DNA of 64,000 nucleotides from Corynebacterium sp. (GCA_030531005.1 JAUMTW010000006.1:1-64000), one strand, 5' to 3'; shown: positions 35,747-46,777, numbered from the stretch's first letter. Notes: a model not told the origin generated them from the sequence alone. Numbers and translations are program-made.

Positions 35747-35775
35747 CATGTGGGGTTCGAACCCCGCATTTTCCA
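35747..35775. other. tRNA T-arm-like palindrome
   Basis: GGGGTTCGAACCCC with flanking G/C is a perfect match to a tRNA T-stem-loop, and ATTTTCCA follows like a 3' acceptor end. The rest of a cloverleaf cannot be folded credibly in either direction. It may be a tRNA 3' fragment left by recombination, or a chance palindrome in the nrdH leader. Confidence 0.35.
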
Positions 35776-35793
35776 GGAATTACATTGCTGTAA

Positions 35794-35841
35794 CCACAAT
35801 ATATTGTGCCCCTTGCGCATTGCTGTCACTACGTATAGTGT
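35794..35841 (+). promoter_or_regulatory. Pair of NrdR boxes upstream of nrdHIE
   Basis: CCACAATATATTGTGC (35794-35809) and TCACTACGTATAGTGT (35826-35841) match the 16-base NrdR box consensus ACAC-(A/T)-A-TAT-A-T-(A/T)-GTGT. The first contains a perfect 14-base palindrome. They are 32 bases apart start to start, about three helical turns, as typical for NrdR. NrdR would repress ribonucleotide reductase synthesis when dATP is high. The nrdR gene is not in the window. Confidence 0.85.
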
Positions 35842-35930
35842 CTTTGTTGTCGCCGGAACGAGCGGACATTTTCCAAGTTCCAGGCTATTTTTTGACCAAA
35901 TTTCTACCAATAGTGCGTTAAGGATCCATC

Positions 35931-36170
35931 ATGTCGATCACTATTTACACCAAGCCAGCTTGCGTCCAGTGCAATGCTACGAAGAAGGCCTTCGACCGTG
36001 CGGGCTTGGATTACGAGCTCGTTGACATTAGCGTCGACGATGAGGCTCGCGATTACGTGATGGCTCTTGGCTACTTGCAGGCTCCAGTCGTTGAGGTTGA
36101 TGGGGAGCACTGGTCTGGGTTCCGCCCGGAGCGCATTAAGTCGCTGCAGGCAGCAGCTGTTGCCTCCTAA
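35931..36170 (+). CDS. nrdH: Glutaredoxin-like NrdH redoxin
   Basis: This 79-residue redoxin has the active pair C11-V-Q-C14 and the C-terminal W-S-G-F-R-P motif specific to NrdH. It reduces the class Ib ribonucleotide reductase and is itself recycled by thioredoxin reductase. AAGGATCC lies before the ATG. First gene of nrdHIE, controlled by two NrdR boxes. Confidence 0.96.
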   Translation: MSITIYTKPACVQCNATKKAFDRAGLDYELVDISVDDEARDYVMALGYLQAPVVEVDGEHWSGFRPERIKSLQAAAVAS

Positions 36171-36239
36171 ATCATTTGAAACGAGCTGCTAGGTATCTCT
36201 CCTAGCAGCTTCTTATTTTGCAAGGATAGGAACCTCGCA

Positions 36240-36668
36240 ATGCTTGTGGTGTATTTTTCTTCCGCAACTGAAAACACCCACCGCTTCGTGCAAAAGTTGG
36301 GATTTCCGTCGCAGCGTATTCCGTTGCATAATTCGGATCCGGATTTGCTGGTTGATGAGCCCTATGTACTGATCTGTCCCACCTATGGTGGTGGAGCATC
36401 CATTCATGGGGAGAATTCGCGCCCGGTGCCACGCCAGGTAATCCATTTCCTCAATAATGAGCACAACCGGCAATATATTCGAGGAGTCATCGCCGGCGGC
36501 AACACCAATTTCGGTTCCGATTTTGGCAGAGCTGGCGATGTTATTTCCCAGAAATGCCAGGTTCCTTATCTATATCGCTTTGAACTACTGGGTACCGACG
36601 AGGATGTGGCGAAGGTGCGCGATGGCTTGCGCCAGCATGCGGAAACTCTCGGCCTTATTACTGCTTGA
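36240..36668 (+). CDS. nrdI: NrdI flavodoxin, activator of NrdF
   Basis: This 142-residue FMN protein shows the NrdI motifs [11 protein letters not shown] (phosphate loop) and [10 protein letters not shown]. It supplies superoxide to assemble the dimanganese-tyrosyl radical cofactor in NrdF. It lies 69 bases after nrdH and ends six bases before nrdE. Confidence 0.96.
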   Translation: MLVVYFSSATENTHRFVQKLGFPSQRIPLHNSDPDLLVDEPYVLICPTYGGGASIHGENSRPVPRQVIHFLNNEHNRQYIRGVIAGGNTNFGSDFGRAGDVISQKCQVPYLYRFELLGTDEDVAKVRDGLRQHAETLGLITA

Positions 36669-36674
36669 TGAAAG

Positions 36675-38831
36675 ATGACTGCAATGACCAATAGTGTTGG
36701 CAAGACTGTAGCCGAACCAGTACAGCTGGATTATCATGCGCTTAATGCGCTGCTGAATCTCTATGACGAGACCGGACATATCCAATTCGATAAAGATCGT
36801 GAGGCTGCAAACCAGTATTTCTTGCAGCACGTTAATCAGAACACCGTCTATTTTCATGATTTGGAAGAAAAGATCGGTTATCTGCTAGGTAATAATTACT
36901 ATGAGCCGGAAGTCTTAGAGCAATACGACTTCCAGGATGTCAAAGACCTGTTTAAGCAGGCTTATTCTCATCGCTTCCGTTTTAAGACTTTCCTCGGTGC
37001 CTATAAGTACTACACTTCTTATACTCTGAAGACTTTTGACGGTCGCCGTTATTTGGAGCGCTTCGAGGATCGCGTGTGTATGGTGGCCTTGACCTTGGCT
37101 GCTGGTGATGTCGATTTAGCGAAGAACCTCGTTGATGAAATCATGACTGGTCGGTTTCAGCCAGCGACACCAACCTTCCTCAACTCAGGTAAGGCGCAGC
37201 GCGGGGAGCCAGTGTCCTGTTTCCTGCTGCGTATTGAGGACAATATGGAGTCCATCGGTCGCTCCGTCAACTCCGCCCTGCAGCTGTCTAAGCGCGGGGG
37301 TGGCGTGGCCTTATTGCTGAGTAATCTACGTGAAGCTGGCGCTCCTATCAAGAAGATTGAGAACCAGTCTTCTGGCGTCATCCCTGTGATGAAGCTTTTG
37401 GAGGATTCCTTCTCTTATGCCAATCAGCTTGGCGCGCGCCAGGGTGCAGGTGCGGTGTACTTAAGTGCGCACCACCCAGACGTGATGAGCTTCTTGGATA
37501 CTAAGCGCGAAAACGCTGATGAGAAGATCCGCATTAAAACGCTTTCGCTCGGCCTGGTTATCCCAGATGTGACTTTTGAGCTTGCCAAGCGTAACGATGA
37601 CATGTACTTGTTCTCTCCATATGATGTCGAGCGCGTCTATGGCAAGCCTTTTGCCGATATCTCCATTACCGAACATTATGAAGAGATGGTAGAGGATCCG
37701 CGTATCCGTAAGACGAAGATCAATGCACGTGAGTTCTTTCAGACCATTGCAGAGATCCAATTCGAATCGGGCTATCCGTACATCATGTTCGAGGACACGG
37801 TCAACAAGGCGAATCCCATTGCTGGTCGCGTGAATATGTCCAACCTGTGTTCGGAGATTCTACAGGTCAACACTCCATCCGAGATGAACCAGGATCTTAC
37901 TTATGAGACCGTGGGCGAGGACATCTCCTGCAACTTGGGCAGCCTGAATATTGCGATGACCATGGATTCCCCCGATTTTGCAAAGACTATTGAAACTGCT
38001 ATCCGCGGCCTGACTGCCGTCAGCGAGCAGACTTCTATTGATTCGGTGCCGTCGATTCGCAAGGGCAATGACGCCGCCCACGCTATCGGATTGGGGCAGA
38101 TGAATCTGCACGGTTATTTGGGTCGTGAGCACATCGAATATGGTTCCGAGGAAGGGCTCGATTTCACTAACGCCTACTTCGCTGCGGTGCTCTATCAGTG
38201 TCTGCGCGCTTCTAATCGTATTGCACGTGAGCGCGGGGAGACTTTCGAAGGCTTTGCAGACTCCGAGTATGCAAGTGGGGAGTACTTTGATCGTTTTGAT
38301 CCTGGTGAGTTCCTGCCGCAGACCGAACGAGTAAAGGAATTGTTCGCCAATTCCAGCATCTACACCCCAACTGTAGAAGACTGGGCAGATCTTAAGGCTG
38401 CGGTTGCCCGCGACGGTCTTTATAACCGTTATTTGCAGGCCGTGCCGCCAACCGGTTCGATCTCGTACATTAACAACTCCACTTCATCGATTCACCCAAT
38501 CGCATCCAAGATCGAGATCCGCAAGGAAGGCGCTATCGGCCGCGTCTACTATCCAGCTCCTCATATGGATAATGACAACGTCGATTACTACAAGGATGCC
38601 TACGAGATCGGCTACGAGAAGGTTATCGATACCTATGCAGTAGCCACGAAATATGTTGACCAAGGTCTTTCGCTGACTTTGTTCTTCAAGGACACCGCTA
38701 CCACCCGTGACATCAACCGTGCCCAGATCTATGCATGGCGTAAGGGGATTAAGACCCTCTACTACATCCGCCTGCGTCAGGTTGCTTTGATGGGTACCGA
38801 GGTTGAGGGCTGCGTCAGCTGCATGCTTTAG
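36675..38831 (+). CDS. nrdE: Class Ib ribonucleotide reductase alpha subunit
   Basis: This 718-residue catalytic subunit reduces NDPs to dNDPs. Seen are P-T-F-L-N-S-G and G-E-P-V-S-C-F near residue 175 (active-site Cys), N-L-C-S-E-I (the radical-site Asn/Cys/Glu set), the C-terminal half motif [10 protein letters not shown], and the C-terminal pair E-G-C-V-S-C that exchanges with NrdH. The N-terminal ATP-cone is short, as in class Ib enzymes, which lack dATP activity control. The ATG at 36675 has a second ATG nine bases on. Confidence 0.97.
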   Translation: MTAMTNSVGKTVAEPVQLDYHALNALLNLYDETGHIQFDKDREAANQYFLQHVNQNTVYFHDLEEKIGYLLGNNYYEPEVLEQYDFQDVKDLFKQAYSHRFRFKTFLGAYKYYTSYTLKTFDGRRYLERFEDRVCMVALTLAAGDVDLAKNLVDEIMTGRFQPATPTFLNSGKAQRGEPVSCFLLRIEDNMESIGRSVNSALQLSKRGGGVALLLSNLREAGAPIKKIENQSSGVIPVMKLLEDSFSYANQLGARQGAGAVYLSAHHPDVMSFLDTKRENADEKIRIKTLSLGLVIPDVTFELAKRNDDMYLFSPYDVERVYGKPFADISITEHYEEMVEDPRIRKTKINAREFFQTIAEIQFESGYPYIMFEDTVNKANPIAGRVNMSNLCSEILQVNTPSEMNQDLTYETVGEDISCNLGSLNIAMTMDSPDFAKTIETAIRGLTAVSEQTSIDSVPSIRKGNDAAHAIGLGQMNLHGYLGREHIEYGSEEGLDFTNAYFAAVLYQCLRASNRIARERGETFEGFADSEYASGEYFDRFDPGEFLPQTERVKELFANSSIYTPTVEDWADLKAAVARDGLYNRYLQAVPPTGSISYINNSTSSIHPIASKIEIRKEGAIGRVYYPAPHMDNDNVDYYKDAYEIGYEKVIDTYAVATKYVDQGLSLTLFFKDTATTRDINRAQIYAWRKGIKTLYYIRLRQVALMGTEVEGCVSCML

Positions 38832-38838
38832 GCGCGAG

Positions 38839-38880
38839 AAAGTCCCCCAATCTATATGAAAGGGGGACTTTTGTTTTTTC
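38839..38880 (+). terminator. Intrinsic terminator after nrdE
   Basis: AAAGTCCCCC (38839-38848) pairs perfectly with 38862-38871, with a 13-base loop, followed by TTGTTTTTT. It separates nrdE from the convergent ferritin gene. Confidence 0.88.
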
Positions 38881-38884
38881 GTGT

Positions 38885-39370
38885 TTAGCGAGCGCCCAAT
38901 TCTGCATCAATGCGCAGGATTCCGTTGCCGCCATCAGCTAACTTCAGGCGATCCAGGATTTCCTTCACGGTGGATTCTTCTTCAATTTGCTCGTCCAAGA
39001 AACGGTCGAGCAGGGGACGAGAGTCGTAGTCCTTGACGGATTCCGAGATGGAAGCGAGTTCGCGGATTAGACCGGATACCTTCTGCTCGTGAGCCAGGGA
39101 GGCTTCGAAAGCCTCGATGGCCGAGTTTACGTCCAGCTTTGGAGGTGCGATGTCGCCAATTTGTGGGCGGTAGTCGCGGTCGAGCAGGTGGTTGGCGAAG
39201 GCTTCGGCGTGCTCGAGTTCCTCGGCGTGCTGGAGTCGCATCCAGTGTGCCATACCGCTCAATGAGAGATCATCGAGGACGTAGGAGAGCTGGAGGTATG
39301 TTAAAGCGGCCTCGAGCTCGGCGGTTACTTGATTGTTCAGTGCAGATGCAAGCTTTTCATTGATTGTCAT
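38885..39370 (-). CDS. ftn: Bacterial ferritin (non-heme)
   Basis: This 161-residue four-helix bundle protein has the diiron ferroxidase ligands E-L-E-A (E17-like), L-Q-H-A-E-E-L-E-H-A-E and, in the fourth helix, D-E-Q-I-E-E-E. It stores iron as ferric mineral in a 24-mer. A half-conserved DtxR-like stretch (TTAGTATGCGTTTACTTAG) lies at about 39402-39420 on the minus strand, matching only about 10 of 19 consensus positions, so iron control is plausible but weak on sequence alone. It sits between nrdE and nrdF in the usual corynebacterial order. Confidence 0.95.
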   Translation of the reverse strand: MTINEKLASALNNQVTAELEAALTYLQLSYVLDDLSLSGMAHWMRLQHAEELEHAEAFANHLLDRDYRPQIGDIAPPKLDVNSAIEAFEASLAHEQKVSGLIRELASISESVKDYDSRPLLDRFLDEQIEEESTVKEILDRLKLADGGNGILRIDAELGAR

Positions 39371-39588
39371 GCTTCCGATGATAAGACGCTTGATTGCTTT
39401 GTGCAGCTAAGTAAACGCATACTAAAACCCCGACTTTGGTATTGGATTGCCTATCAATATCGCAGGTTCATAATGAAAGATAATTATCTAAACGATGAGG
39501 TCAGTTCGGGTATTTTTACGGTGGGGAGACGTGGACATTATTGACCATAGGAAGCCTAAGCACAGCTATTGACTGTGATGTAAAACAC

Positions 39589-39608
39589 TGTAGCAAGAAT
39601 GCGCTACA
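39589..39608 (+). promoter_or_regulatory. Inverted repeat upstream of nrdF
   Basis: TGTAGC (39589-39594) and GCTACA (39603-39608) form an inverted repeat with an eight-base spacer, 38 bases before the nrdF start. The upstream part (AACACTGTAG) looks like one arm of an NrdR box but no full box is present. Confidence 0.35.
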
Positions 39609-39612
39609 TTAG

Positions 39613-40632
<1,020 letters not shown>

Positions 40633-40767
40633 CAGGCGCGCCGTTCATTCTTTAGTATGAATACTGGCGGGGGTACGCGAAAGGTGTGGATTGGCGCAGG
40701 TATTTAAAAAATGCCTCACTATAAGCGCCAGGAAAAGTCTCCAACCTTGAAGAATGATGTGAATTTG

Positions 40768-40816
40768 AAGCCCGCCCTTGATGAAGCGCGAAGCGACATG
40801 AGGGGTGGGCTTTTCA
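40768..40816 (+). terminator. Probable terminator after nrdF
   Basis: AAGCCCGCCC (40768-40777) pairs with GGGTGGGCTT (40803-40812, one wobble) around a 25-base loop, followed by TTTTC. The loop is long but the stem is strong. Confidence 0.6.
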
Positions 40817-40929
40817 ATAACTCTACCCAGGATTAGAATCTGTGGGGAAACCGGTCTAGCGGCTGGTGTGTAAAAATTTGATGTGAGCGAGCTGGAAAGC
40901 AGCTCATATCCATTTGTCAGGAGGAATAC

Positions 40930-42651
40930 ATGACTACTGTGGCGCCACGGCAGGAGAATCACACTCCGCCAGCCCGGCCTGAGCCGAAGGGAGGAGCCCC
41001 AAAGGGGTCTCTTTCTTGGAAGCTGCTCACCACCACAGATCACAAGACTCTGGGCATTATGTACATCGTGATGTCCTTTATCTGGTTCTTCGTCGGTGGT
41101 CTGATGGCTCTGCTCATCCGCGCAGAGCTCTTCCGCCCAGGACTCCAATTCTTATCTAATGAGCAGTTCAACCAGCTGTTCACCATGCACGGCACGATCA
41201 TGCTGTTGGCATTCGGTACTCCGATCGTATGGGGCTTCGCGAACTACATCCTGCCGCTGCAAATTGGCGCGCCCGATGTGGCCTTCCCGCGATTGAACGC
41301 CTTCGGTTTCTGGGTCACCCAGATCGGTATCGTTGCTATGCTCTGCGGCTTCCTCACTCCAGGCGGTGCTGCAGACTTCGGCTGGACCATGTACTTGCCA
41401 TTGGCTGACTCTATCCACTCCCCAGGTATCGGATCTGACTTCTGGATTGTGGGCGTTGGTGCAACCGGTGTAGGTACGGTAGCTTCGGCCATCAACATGC
41501 TGACGACCCTGCTGTGCATGCGTGCGCCAGGCATGACCTTCTTCCGTATGCCGATCTTTTGCTGGAACGTGTTCGTTGCTTCGATGATCGTGTTGATGAT
41601 CTTCCCACTGCTGTTGGCTGCTGCACTTGGCGTGCTTTATGACCGCAAGCTGGGCGGACACATCTACGATCCAGGCAACGGTGGCGCCATCTTGTGGCAG
41701 CACCTCTTCTGGTTCTTCGGTCACCCTGAGGTGTATGTTCTCGCGCTGCCGTTCTTCGGCATCATTTCCGAGATCGTTCCGGTATTCTCCCGGAAGCCAA
41801 TGTTCGGCTACATCGGCCTGATCTTCGCGACCTTGTCGATCGGTGCTTTGTCAATGGCTGTGTGGGCGCACCACCTGTTCGTTACCGGTGCTATCCTGCT
41901 GCCATTCTTCTCCTTCATGACCTTCCTGATCGCCGTGCCAACCGGTGTGAAGTTCTTCAACTGGCTCGGCACCATGTGGAAGGGCAACATTTCCTGGCAC
42001 ACCCCAATGGTGTGGGCTATGGGCTTCTTGGCCACCTTCCTCTTCGGTGGCATCACCGGTGTTATGCTGGCCTCCCCACCACTGGACTTCCAGTTGGCTG
42101 AGTCTTACTTCCTGATCGCGCACTTCCACTACACCCTCTTCGGTACCTTGGTATTCGCGTCCGTTGCCGGCGTCTACTACTGGTTCCCCAAGATGACCGG
42201 TCGTATGCTGGACGAGCGCCTAGGCAAGATCCACTTCTGGCTGACCTTCATCGGCTTCCACGGCACCTTCTTAATTCAGCACTGGGTAGGTAACATGGGT
42301 ATGCCACGTCGTTACGCCGACTACCTGGAGTCTGATGGCCTCACCATCTTCAACCAGATCTCCACGATCTTCTCCTTCATTCTGGGCCTGTCGGTCATCC
42401 CATTCATCTGGAACGTCTTCAAGTCCTGGCGCTACGGCGAGATCGTAACCGTTGATGACCCATGGGGTTACGGAAACTCCCTGGAGTGGGCAACCTCTTG
42501 CCCTCCACCGCGCCACAACTTCACCGCGATGCCACGTATTCGCTCCGAGCGCCCAGCGTTCGAGCTGCACTACCCACACATGGTGGAGCGCATGCGTCGT
42601 GAAGCCCACGTTGGCCACGCCCCCAAGACTCCAGGCACCATCGAGGAGTAA
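40930..42651 (+). CDS. ctaD: Cytochrome c oxidase (aa3) subunit I
   Basis: This 573-residue protein with 12 membrane helices is the catalytic core reducing O2 and pumping protons. Heme and copper ligands are visible: T-M-H-G-T-I-M (heme a), W-F-F-G-H-P-E-V-Y (CuB His with the His-Tyr crosslink residue), H-H-L-F, and H-F-H-Y near the C-terminal third. AGGAGGAA precedes the ATG. The other subunits are not adjacent, as in corynebacteria, where ctaCFE-qcrCAB is elsewhere. A strong terminator follows. Confidence 0.97.
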   Translation: MTTVAPRQENHTPPARPEPKGGAPKGSLSWKLLTTTDHKTLGIMYIVMSFIWFFVGGLMALLIRAELFRPGLQFLSNEQFNQLFTMHGTIMLLAFGTPIVWGFANYILPLQIGAPDVAFPRLNAFGFWVTQIGIVAMLCGFLTPGGAADFGWTMYLPLADSIHSPGIGSDFWIVGVGATGVGTVASAINMLTTLLCMRAPGMTFFRMPIFCWNVFVASMIVLMIFPLLLAAALGVLYDRKLGGHIYDPGNGGAILWQHLFWFFGHPEVYVLALPFFGIISEIVPVFSRKPMFGYIGLIFATLSIGALSMAVWAHHLFVTGAILLPFFSFMTFLIAVPTGVKFFNWLGTMWKGNISWHTPMVWAMGFLATFLFGGITGVMLASPPLDFQLAESYFLIAHFHYTLFGTLVFASVAGVYYWFPKMTGRMLDERLGKIHFWLTFIGFHGTFLIQHWVGNMGMPRRYADYLESDGLTIFNQISTIFSFILGLSVIPFIWNVFKSWRYGEIVTVDDPWGYGNSLEWATSCPPPRHNFTAMPRIRSERPAFELHYPHMVERMRREAHVGHAPKTPGTIEE

Positions 42652-42675
42652 ATAACCTCTTCGCACCTTCCTGAC

Positions 42676-42708
42676 ACTGCAGTGAGCGTTTTGCTCACTG
42701 CAGTTTTT
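42676..42708 (+). terminator. Intrinsic terminator after ctaD
   Basis: A perfect 12-bp stem (42676-42687 with 42693-42704), loop GTTTT, and five T. An open frame through this hairpin (start at 42682) is therefore not the true serB start. Confidence 0.92.
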
Positions 42709-42726
42709 GCATGGTTGAATGGCTTG

Positions 42727-43980
42727 GTGGCTTTTGAACAATACAATGTGCAACCCGCCGAGGGCGCTATAGTCGCCGTTATCACCGTCACCGGTACTGA
42801 CCGGCCAGGTGTAACCGGATCCTTCTTCCGGGTGCTCTCGTCTCATGCGGTACAGGTGCTCGATGTAGAGCAATCCAAATTCCGTGGCTTCTTGAACTTG
42901 GCCGCATTCGTAGGGGTTGATCCTGCGCGTATGGACCGTCTGCGCGAAGGGCTCACCACCACCTTGCAGGCCTATGGTCAGACTGTGCAGGTGGAACTGC
43001 CTGAATCTCCAGAATTTTCTCGCCCTCGCTCCACCCATGAGATTGTGGTTCTTGGCAACCCCGTTCCCGCTCGTGCGATCTCACGGATCGGCCAAACCTT
43101 GGCTGATTACGGCGCCAATATTGATACCATTCGTGGCATCGCGGACTATCCAATTACTGGCTTGGAGCTTAAGGTAACCGTCGAGGACGATACGCCAGGT
43201 GCTGCGCAGCCCCTGCGGAAGGCGCTCGCCGAGGTAACACAAGAAGTTGGCGTTGATATTGTCATTGAGCGTGCTGGACTGCTCCGCCGCTCCAAACGCC
43301 TGATTTGTTTTGACTGTGATTCGACTTTGATCACTGGCGAGGTCATTGAAATGCTCGCTGCTCATGCTGGGCGGGAAGCAGAAGTTGCTGCAGTTACCGA
43401 GCGAGCCATGCGCGGCGAACTCGATTTTGAGGAATCCTTGCGCGAGCGTGTGAAAGCATTAGCTGGTCTTGATGCATCTGTGATTGAATCGGTAGCTCGC
43501 GATATCACGCTAACTCCAGGCGCGCGCACCACCATCCGCACCCTGAAGTCCCTGGGTTACACCACGGCCGTGGTCTCTGGGGGGTTCGTGCAGGTACTCG
43601 AAGGCTTAGCCGAAGAGCTGCAGTTGGATTATTTGCGCGCCAATACCTTAGAAATCATTGATGGCAAGATCACCGGCAATGTCATTGGTGAGGTCGTTGA
43701 CCGGGCGAAGAAGGCCATGTATTTGCGCGAATTCGCCGCTGATGCCGGCCTAGAGATGTACCAGACCGTTGCAGTGGGCGATGGTGCCAATGATATCGAT
43801 ATGATCTCTGCAGCCGGCATGGGCATTGCTTTTAATGCCAAGCCTGCCCTGCGCGAAGTCGCCGACGCCTCCGTCAACTCTCCTTTCATGGATGAGGTCC
43901 TACACATGCTGGGCATCACCCGCGCTGAAATTGATGCCGCTGATGAGGACACCGTTGGTGCTCAAAGGCACCCGCTATGA
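42727..43980 (+). CDS. serB: Phosphoserine phosphatase with N-terminal ACT domains
   Basis: This ~417-residue HAD-family enzyme makes L-serine. Two ACT-type regulatory domains fill about residues 15-185 (V-T-V-T-G-T-D-R-P-G-V-T-G near the start). The HAD core follows with the nucleophile in I-C-F-D-C-D-S-T-L-I, the Ser/Gly motif V-V-S-G-G-F and the metal motif V-G-D-G-A-N-D-I-D-M. The exact start is unclear. GTG 42727 or GTG 42748 are possible; starts inside the upstream terminator are rejected. The stop overlaps the next gene by four bases (ATGA), indicating coupling. Confidence 0.93.
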   Translation: MAFEQYNVQPAEGAIVAVITVTGTDRPGVTGSFFRVLSSHAVQVLDVEQSKFRGFLNLAAFVGVDPARMDRLREGLTTTLQAYGQTVQVELPESPEFSRPRSTHEIVVLGNPVPARAISRIGQTLADYGANIDTIRGIADYPITGLELKVTVEDDTPGAAQPLRKALAEVTQEVGVDIVIERAGLLRRSKRLICFDCDSTLITGEVIEMLAAHAGREAEVAAVTERAMRGELDFEESLRERVKALAGLDASVIESVARDITLTPGARTTIRTLKSLGYTTAVVSGGFVQVLEGLAEELQLDYLRANTLEIIDGKITGNVIGEVVDRAKKAMYLREFAADAGLEMYQTVAVGDGANDIDMISAAGMGIAFNAKPALREVADASVNSPFMDEVLHMLGITRAEIDAADEDTVGAQRHPL

Positions 43981-44678
43981 GTCCCTTAGAGCAGCTCCGG
44001 CATGTGCTAGCTCAACGCCTGCCGGATAATGAAGATCCGGCCAATCCAGATTCTGTGCAGGCCATGCAGCTGGTCTTGCACCTGCCTAACCAGGTAGTAG
44101 CTACGCGCGCGGACTATCTTGCAGCCGCAGGGCAGGCCGTCGTTGACGTCTGTCTTGATGAGCGTGCGATTACAGACCCGATCTTTCAAGAGGGACTGCT
44201 TGCTTGGTACAACCATCGCATCCGCAAAGTAGCGCGCCGGGCCCGAAACTCTTCATGGGAACATGTACAAGTGCTGCCCGGAGCAACGGCCACAGTCGGG
44301 GCAGCGCAGGTGCGTGCCTTCGTACCCACTGCGGTCTATCAAGTACCGCAGCTCATCAAAAAAATGCAAATTAAAGGTACTGATTTGCCACCTGATGATG
44401 GCCTGCCGGAGCCGGATCCACAGCGGGGGCTCGTCCTGGTCAACAAAGGCCTTGGGATGTCCTTGGGAAAGGCAGCAGCGCAAGTCGGACATGCCACCAT
44501 GCTTCATGTAGCGCGCCATGAAGTAGATCTCGATGCAGGTTGGGAAGTCCGTGAAGTGGAGGCGCAGGTCTTCGAGCGCTACCTGCCTCAAGCGGCGGAA
44601 TTTGTACGCGATGCTGGCTTCACTGAGGTGGCGCCTAATAGTGTTACTGTCGCAGCCTTTGCAAAGCGGCCGTGGTAA
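43977..44678 (+). CDS. Peptidyl-tRNA hydrolase Pth2-family protein with N-terminal extension
   Basis: In this 233-residue protein the last ~100 residues contain V-L-V-N-K-G-L-G-M-S-L-G-K-A-A-A-Q-V-G-H-A, the Pth2 catalytic/RNA-binding signature (Lys/Gln/His after the first strand). The N-terminal ~125 residues are not recognised but are also found in corynebacterial relatives. It may hydrolyse peptidyl-tRNA or an RNA-linked ester. It is coupled to serB by a four-base overlap, and its 3' end overlaps the convergent dinG gene by 35 bases. Confidence 0.75.
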   Translation: MSPLEQLRHVLAQRLPDNEDPANPDSVQAMQLVLHLPNQVVATRADYLAAAGQAVVDVCLDERAITDPIFQEGLLAWYNHRIRKVARRARNSSWEHVQVLPGATATVGAAQVRAFVPTAVYQVPQLIKKMQIKGTDLPPDDGLPEPDPQRGLVLVNKGLGMSLGKAAAQVGHATMLHVARHEVDLDAGWEVREVEAQVFERYLPQAAEFVRDAGFTEVAPNSVTVAAFAKRPW

Positions 44679-46575
44679 CGCTTAATTCTTGAGTGCGCCA
44701 AAATGGCGGCATGGAGTTAATGAGGAAAGTACCATAGCGGCGGGTTGCCAAGCGTGGGTCCATAATGGCTACAACACCGCGGTCGGTGGATGAGCGTAGC
44801 AAACGCCCTGCTCCCTGTGCCATCAAAAGGGCGGCGTGGGTGCAGGCTACTTCCATAAAGCCATTACGGTTTTGGGCATCGGCGGCATCCTTGCGTGCTT
44901 GCAGCAACGGGTCATCGGGGCGAGGGAAGGGGATTTTGTCCATGATCACCAGGGAACAGGAGGCCCCTGGGACGTCGACGCCTTGCCATAGGCTTAAGGT
45001 GCCAAAGAGGCAGGAATTCTCTTTGGCGGCGAACTTGGCTATTAATGTAGCGGTGCGATCTTCATCTTGGCAGTAAATATCAAAAGGAATGTGCGGTGCG
45101 AGCTTCTCTTTGGCCTCGCGCATTGCTGCCCGTGAGGTAAATAGCGCGAGTGTGCGCCCACCGGCAGCCATAATGAGCGTGCGCATTTCTTCCAGGACCT
45201 CGGGCTGTAGCCCACCTCGGCCTGGTTCTGGCAAGGTGCGAGGGGTATATAGGATCCCGGAGCGTTGCGGTTGGAAGGGGCTGCCGGCATCCAAACTGTC
45301 CCAGGTGCCTTTGGGCAGGCCCCACTGTTGGGCCAGGATATCGAAGCGCCCTCCTAAGGCTAGGGTGGCAGATGTCAGTATCACGGTGTTCTCTCCGAAG
45401 AGGCGGGTGCGTAGTAGACCGGCCACAGAGATGGGGGCTACCCGAATGGTGCTGGTCTCATCGAGCCAGACGACGTCGGAATGCTTCTTGATGTCGGGTT
45501 CGGCAAAGACTTCTAACACGCGCACCACGGCATCGTGTTGTTCTTCGACGTGACTGCTTAAGGTGGTGCGCTCGGTATAGCGTTCGGGGTCGTTACTTGC
45601 TTCGCCCTCGGGTGGGGGATTGATTGCCTCACGGACTCGCCATAAGGCGTCGCGTAAACCGCGGAATGGGGTAGCGAGGTAGTCCGGCAGCTCATTAATG
45701 CGCCCTGGTGCAAGTTCATCAATGGCTTCTTCCCATAGGGTTGCTGCCTCGGTGAGCTGTGTGATCGCTTCGTCTTGGCTTAATTTTTCTGCGCGCCGGG
45801 CAGTCGTTGCTAAAGCAGTGCGCCCGATTTCGGTGGTTGAGACCGCAGTGATGCGTGAATCTAGTTCATGGGCCTCATCGATAATGATGGCGTCGTGTTG
45901 TGGGAGGATTTCGACATCCATCATGGCATCAATTGCCAGCATTGCATGGTTGGTTACGACTACATCGACGTTGTGGGCTTCTTGGCGTGCGGCTTCGGCA
46001 AAGCATTCCTGGCCAAAGGGACACAGGCTTGCCCCAATACACTCGCGCGCGGTCACGCTCACCTGCCGCCAGGCCTCATTGTTGACGGGGAAATCGAGGT
46101 CATCACGATCTCCGGTCTTGGTAGTATCGGCCCATTCATAGAGTTTGGTAACTTGGCGCCCCATGGGGGAGAGCTCCGCTTCGCTCATCAGCGCTGGGTC
46201 ATCTGTTGCTGGCGCGGTATTGACCCGGTGCTTGCAGAGGTAGTTCGATCGTCCCTTTATGATGGCGAAACTCGGCTTATTGGGCAGGGTGTCGGCGAGT
46301 GCTTCGGCTAGCCGTGGTAGATCGCGGGCTACCAGCTGCTGCTGCAAGGCGATGGTGGCAGTAGAGACGATCACCGTGCTTTCAGTTTTCTGTGCGTAGG
46401 CTAGAGCAGGAACTAGATAGGCTAGTGACTTACCGGTGCCGGTGCCGGCTTGTACGGCCAGGTGACGCTGGGTGGATAGAGCACGCTCCACGGCCTCGGT
46501 CATTGCTGTTTGGCCGGGGCGGTTCGTGCCTCCGAGGGCAGCGACTGCTTCATGGAGGAGCTGGGTTGCGGACAT
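44644..46575 (-). CDS. dinG: DinG/XPD-type iron-sulfur DNA helicase
   Basis: This 643-residue SF2 helicase has Walker A Q-A-G-T-G-T-G-K-S-L, the DEAH box in I-I-D-E-A-H-E-L-D, motif V/VI with A-Q-G-A-G-R-L-L-R, and four Cys of an Fe-S cluster (L-C-K-H-R, then E-C-I-G-A-S-L-C-P-F-G-Q-E-C). It unwinds 5'-3' and resolves R-loops or damaged forks. In M. tuberculosis the dinG homologue (Rv1329c) is adjacent to pncB. Here the 10 kb surface/ABC locus separates them, consistent with an insertion at this point. Confidence 0.92.
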   Translation of the reverse strand: MSATQLLHEAVAALGGTNRPGQTAMTEAVERALSTQRHLAVQAGTGTGKSLAYLVPALAYAQKTESTVIVSTATIALQQQLVARDLPRLAEALADTLPNKPSFAIIKGRSNYLCKHRVNTAPATDDPALMSEAELSPMGRQVTKLYEWADTTKTGDRDDLDFPVNNEAWRQVSVTARECIGASLCPFGQECFAEAARQEAHNVDVVVTNHAMLAIDAMMDVEILPQHDAIIIDEAHELDSRITAVSTTEIGRTALATTARRAEKLSQDEAITQLTEAATLWEEAIDELAPGRINELPDYLATPFRGLRDALWRVREAINPPPEGEASNDPERYTERTTLSSHVEEQHDAVVRVLEVFAEPDIKKHSDVVWLDETSTIRVAPISVAGLLRTRLFGENTVILTSATLALGGRFDILAQQWGLPKGTWDSLDAGSPFQPQRSGILYTPRTLPEPGRGGLQPEVLEEMRTLIMAAGGRTLALFTSRAAMREAKEKLAPHIPFDIYCQDEDRTATLIAKFAAKENSCLFGTLSLWQGVDVPGASCSLVIMDKIPFPRPDDPLLQARKDAADAQNRNGFMEVACTHAALLMAQGAGRLLRSSTDRGVVAIMDPRLATRRYGTFLINSMPPFWRTQELSVTTAALQRLRQ

Positions 46576-46758
46576 AGTGTTTTAGTGTAGTGGCTGGCAG
46601 CAAGCTGTATGTATTTACCCCGTTTGAGGGATATAAATTCTTGGATCTTTCTTATGGGGCAAGTTTTTCTAAGATAAGAATGCCTAAACTACCTGCTTAA
46701 ATGGCATTAATTAGGGACCTGTCAAAGCTTAAAGGAATCTGACAATTGAATCTTAGGG

Positions 46759-46777
46759 GTTGGCATGGGTAACCTAA
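46759..46777 (+). promoter_or_regulatory. Candidate DtxR (iron repressor) box
   Basis: The 19 bases GTTGGCATGGGTAACCTAA match the DtxR consensus palindrome at about 12 of 19 positions; the right half TAACCTAA is perfect. The box lies ~100 bases before the first surface-protein gene. DtxR control would fit an iron, heme or siderophore uptake locus. The left half is poor, so binding is not certain. Confidence 0.4.

Noticed and set aside
35701..35776. A complete tRNA gene around the T-arm-like palindrome
   Set aside because: Length would fit (76 bases) but the D-arm and anticodon stem do not pair in either orientation, and U8/A14/GG18-19 are missing.
42682..42726. serB beginning at 42682
   Set aside because: That start lies inside the perfect ctaD terminator hairpin and has no ribosome site; conserved ACT-domain sequence begins later.
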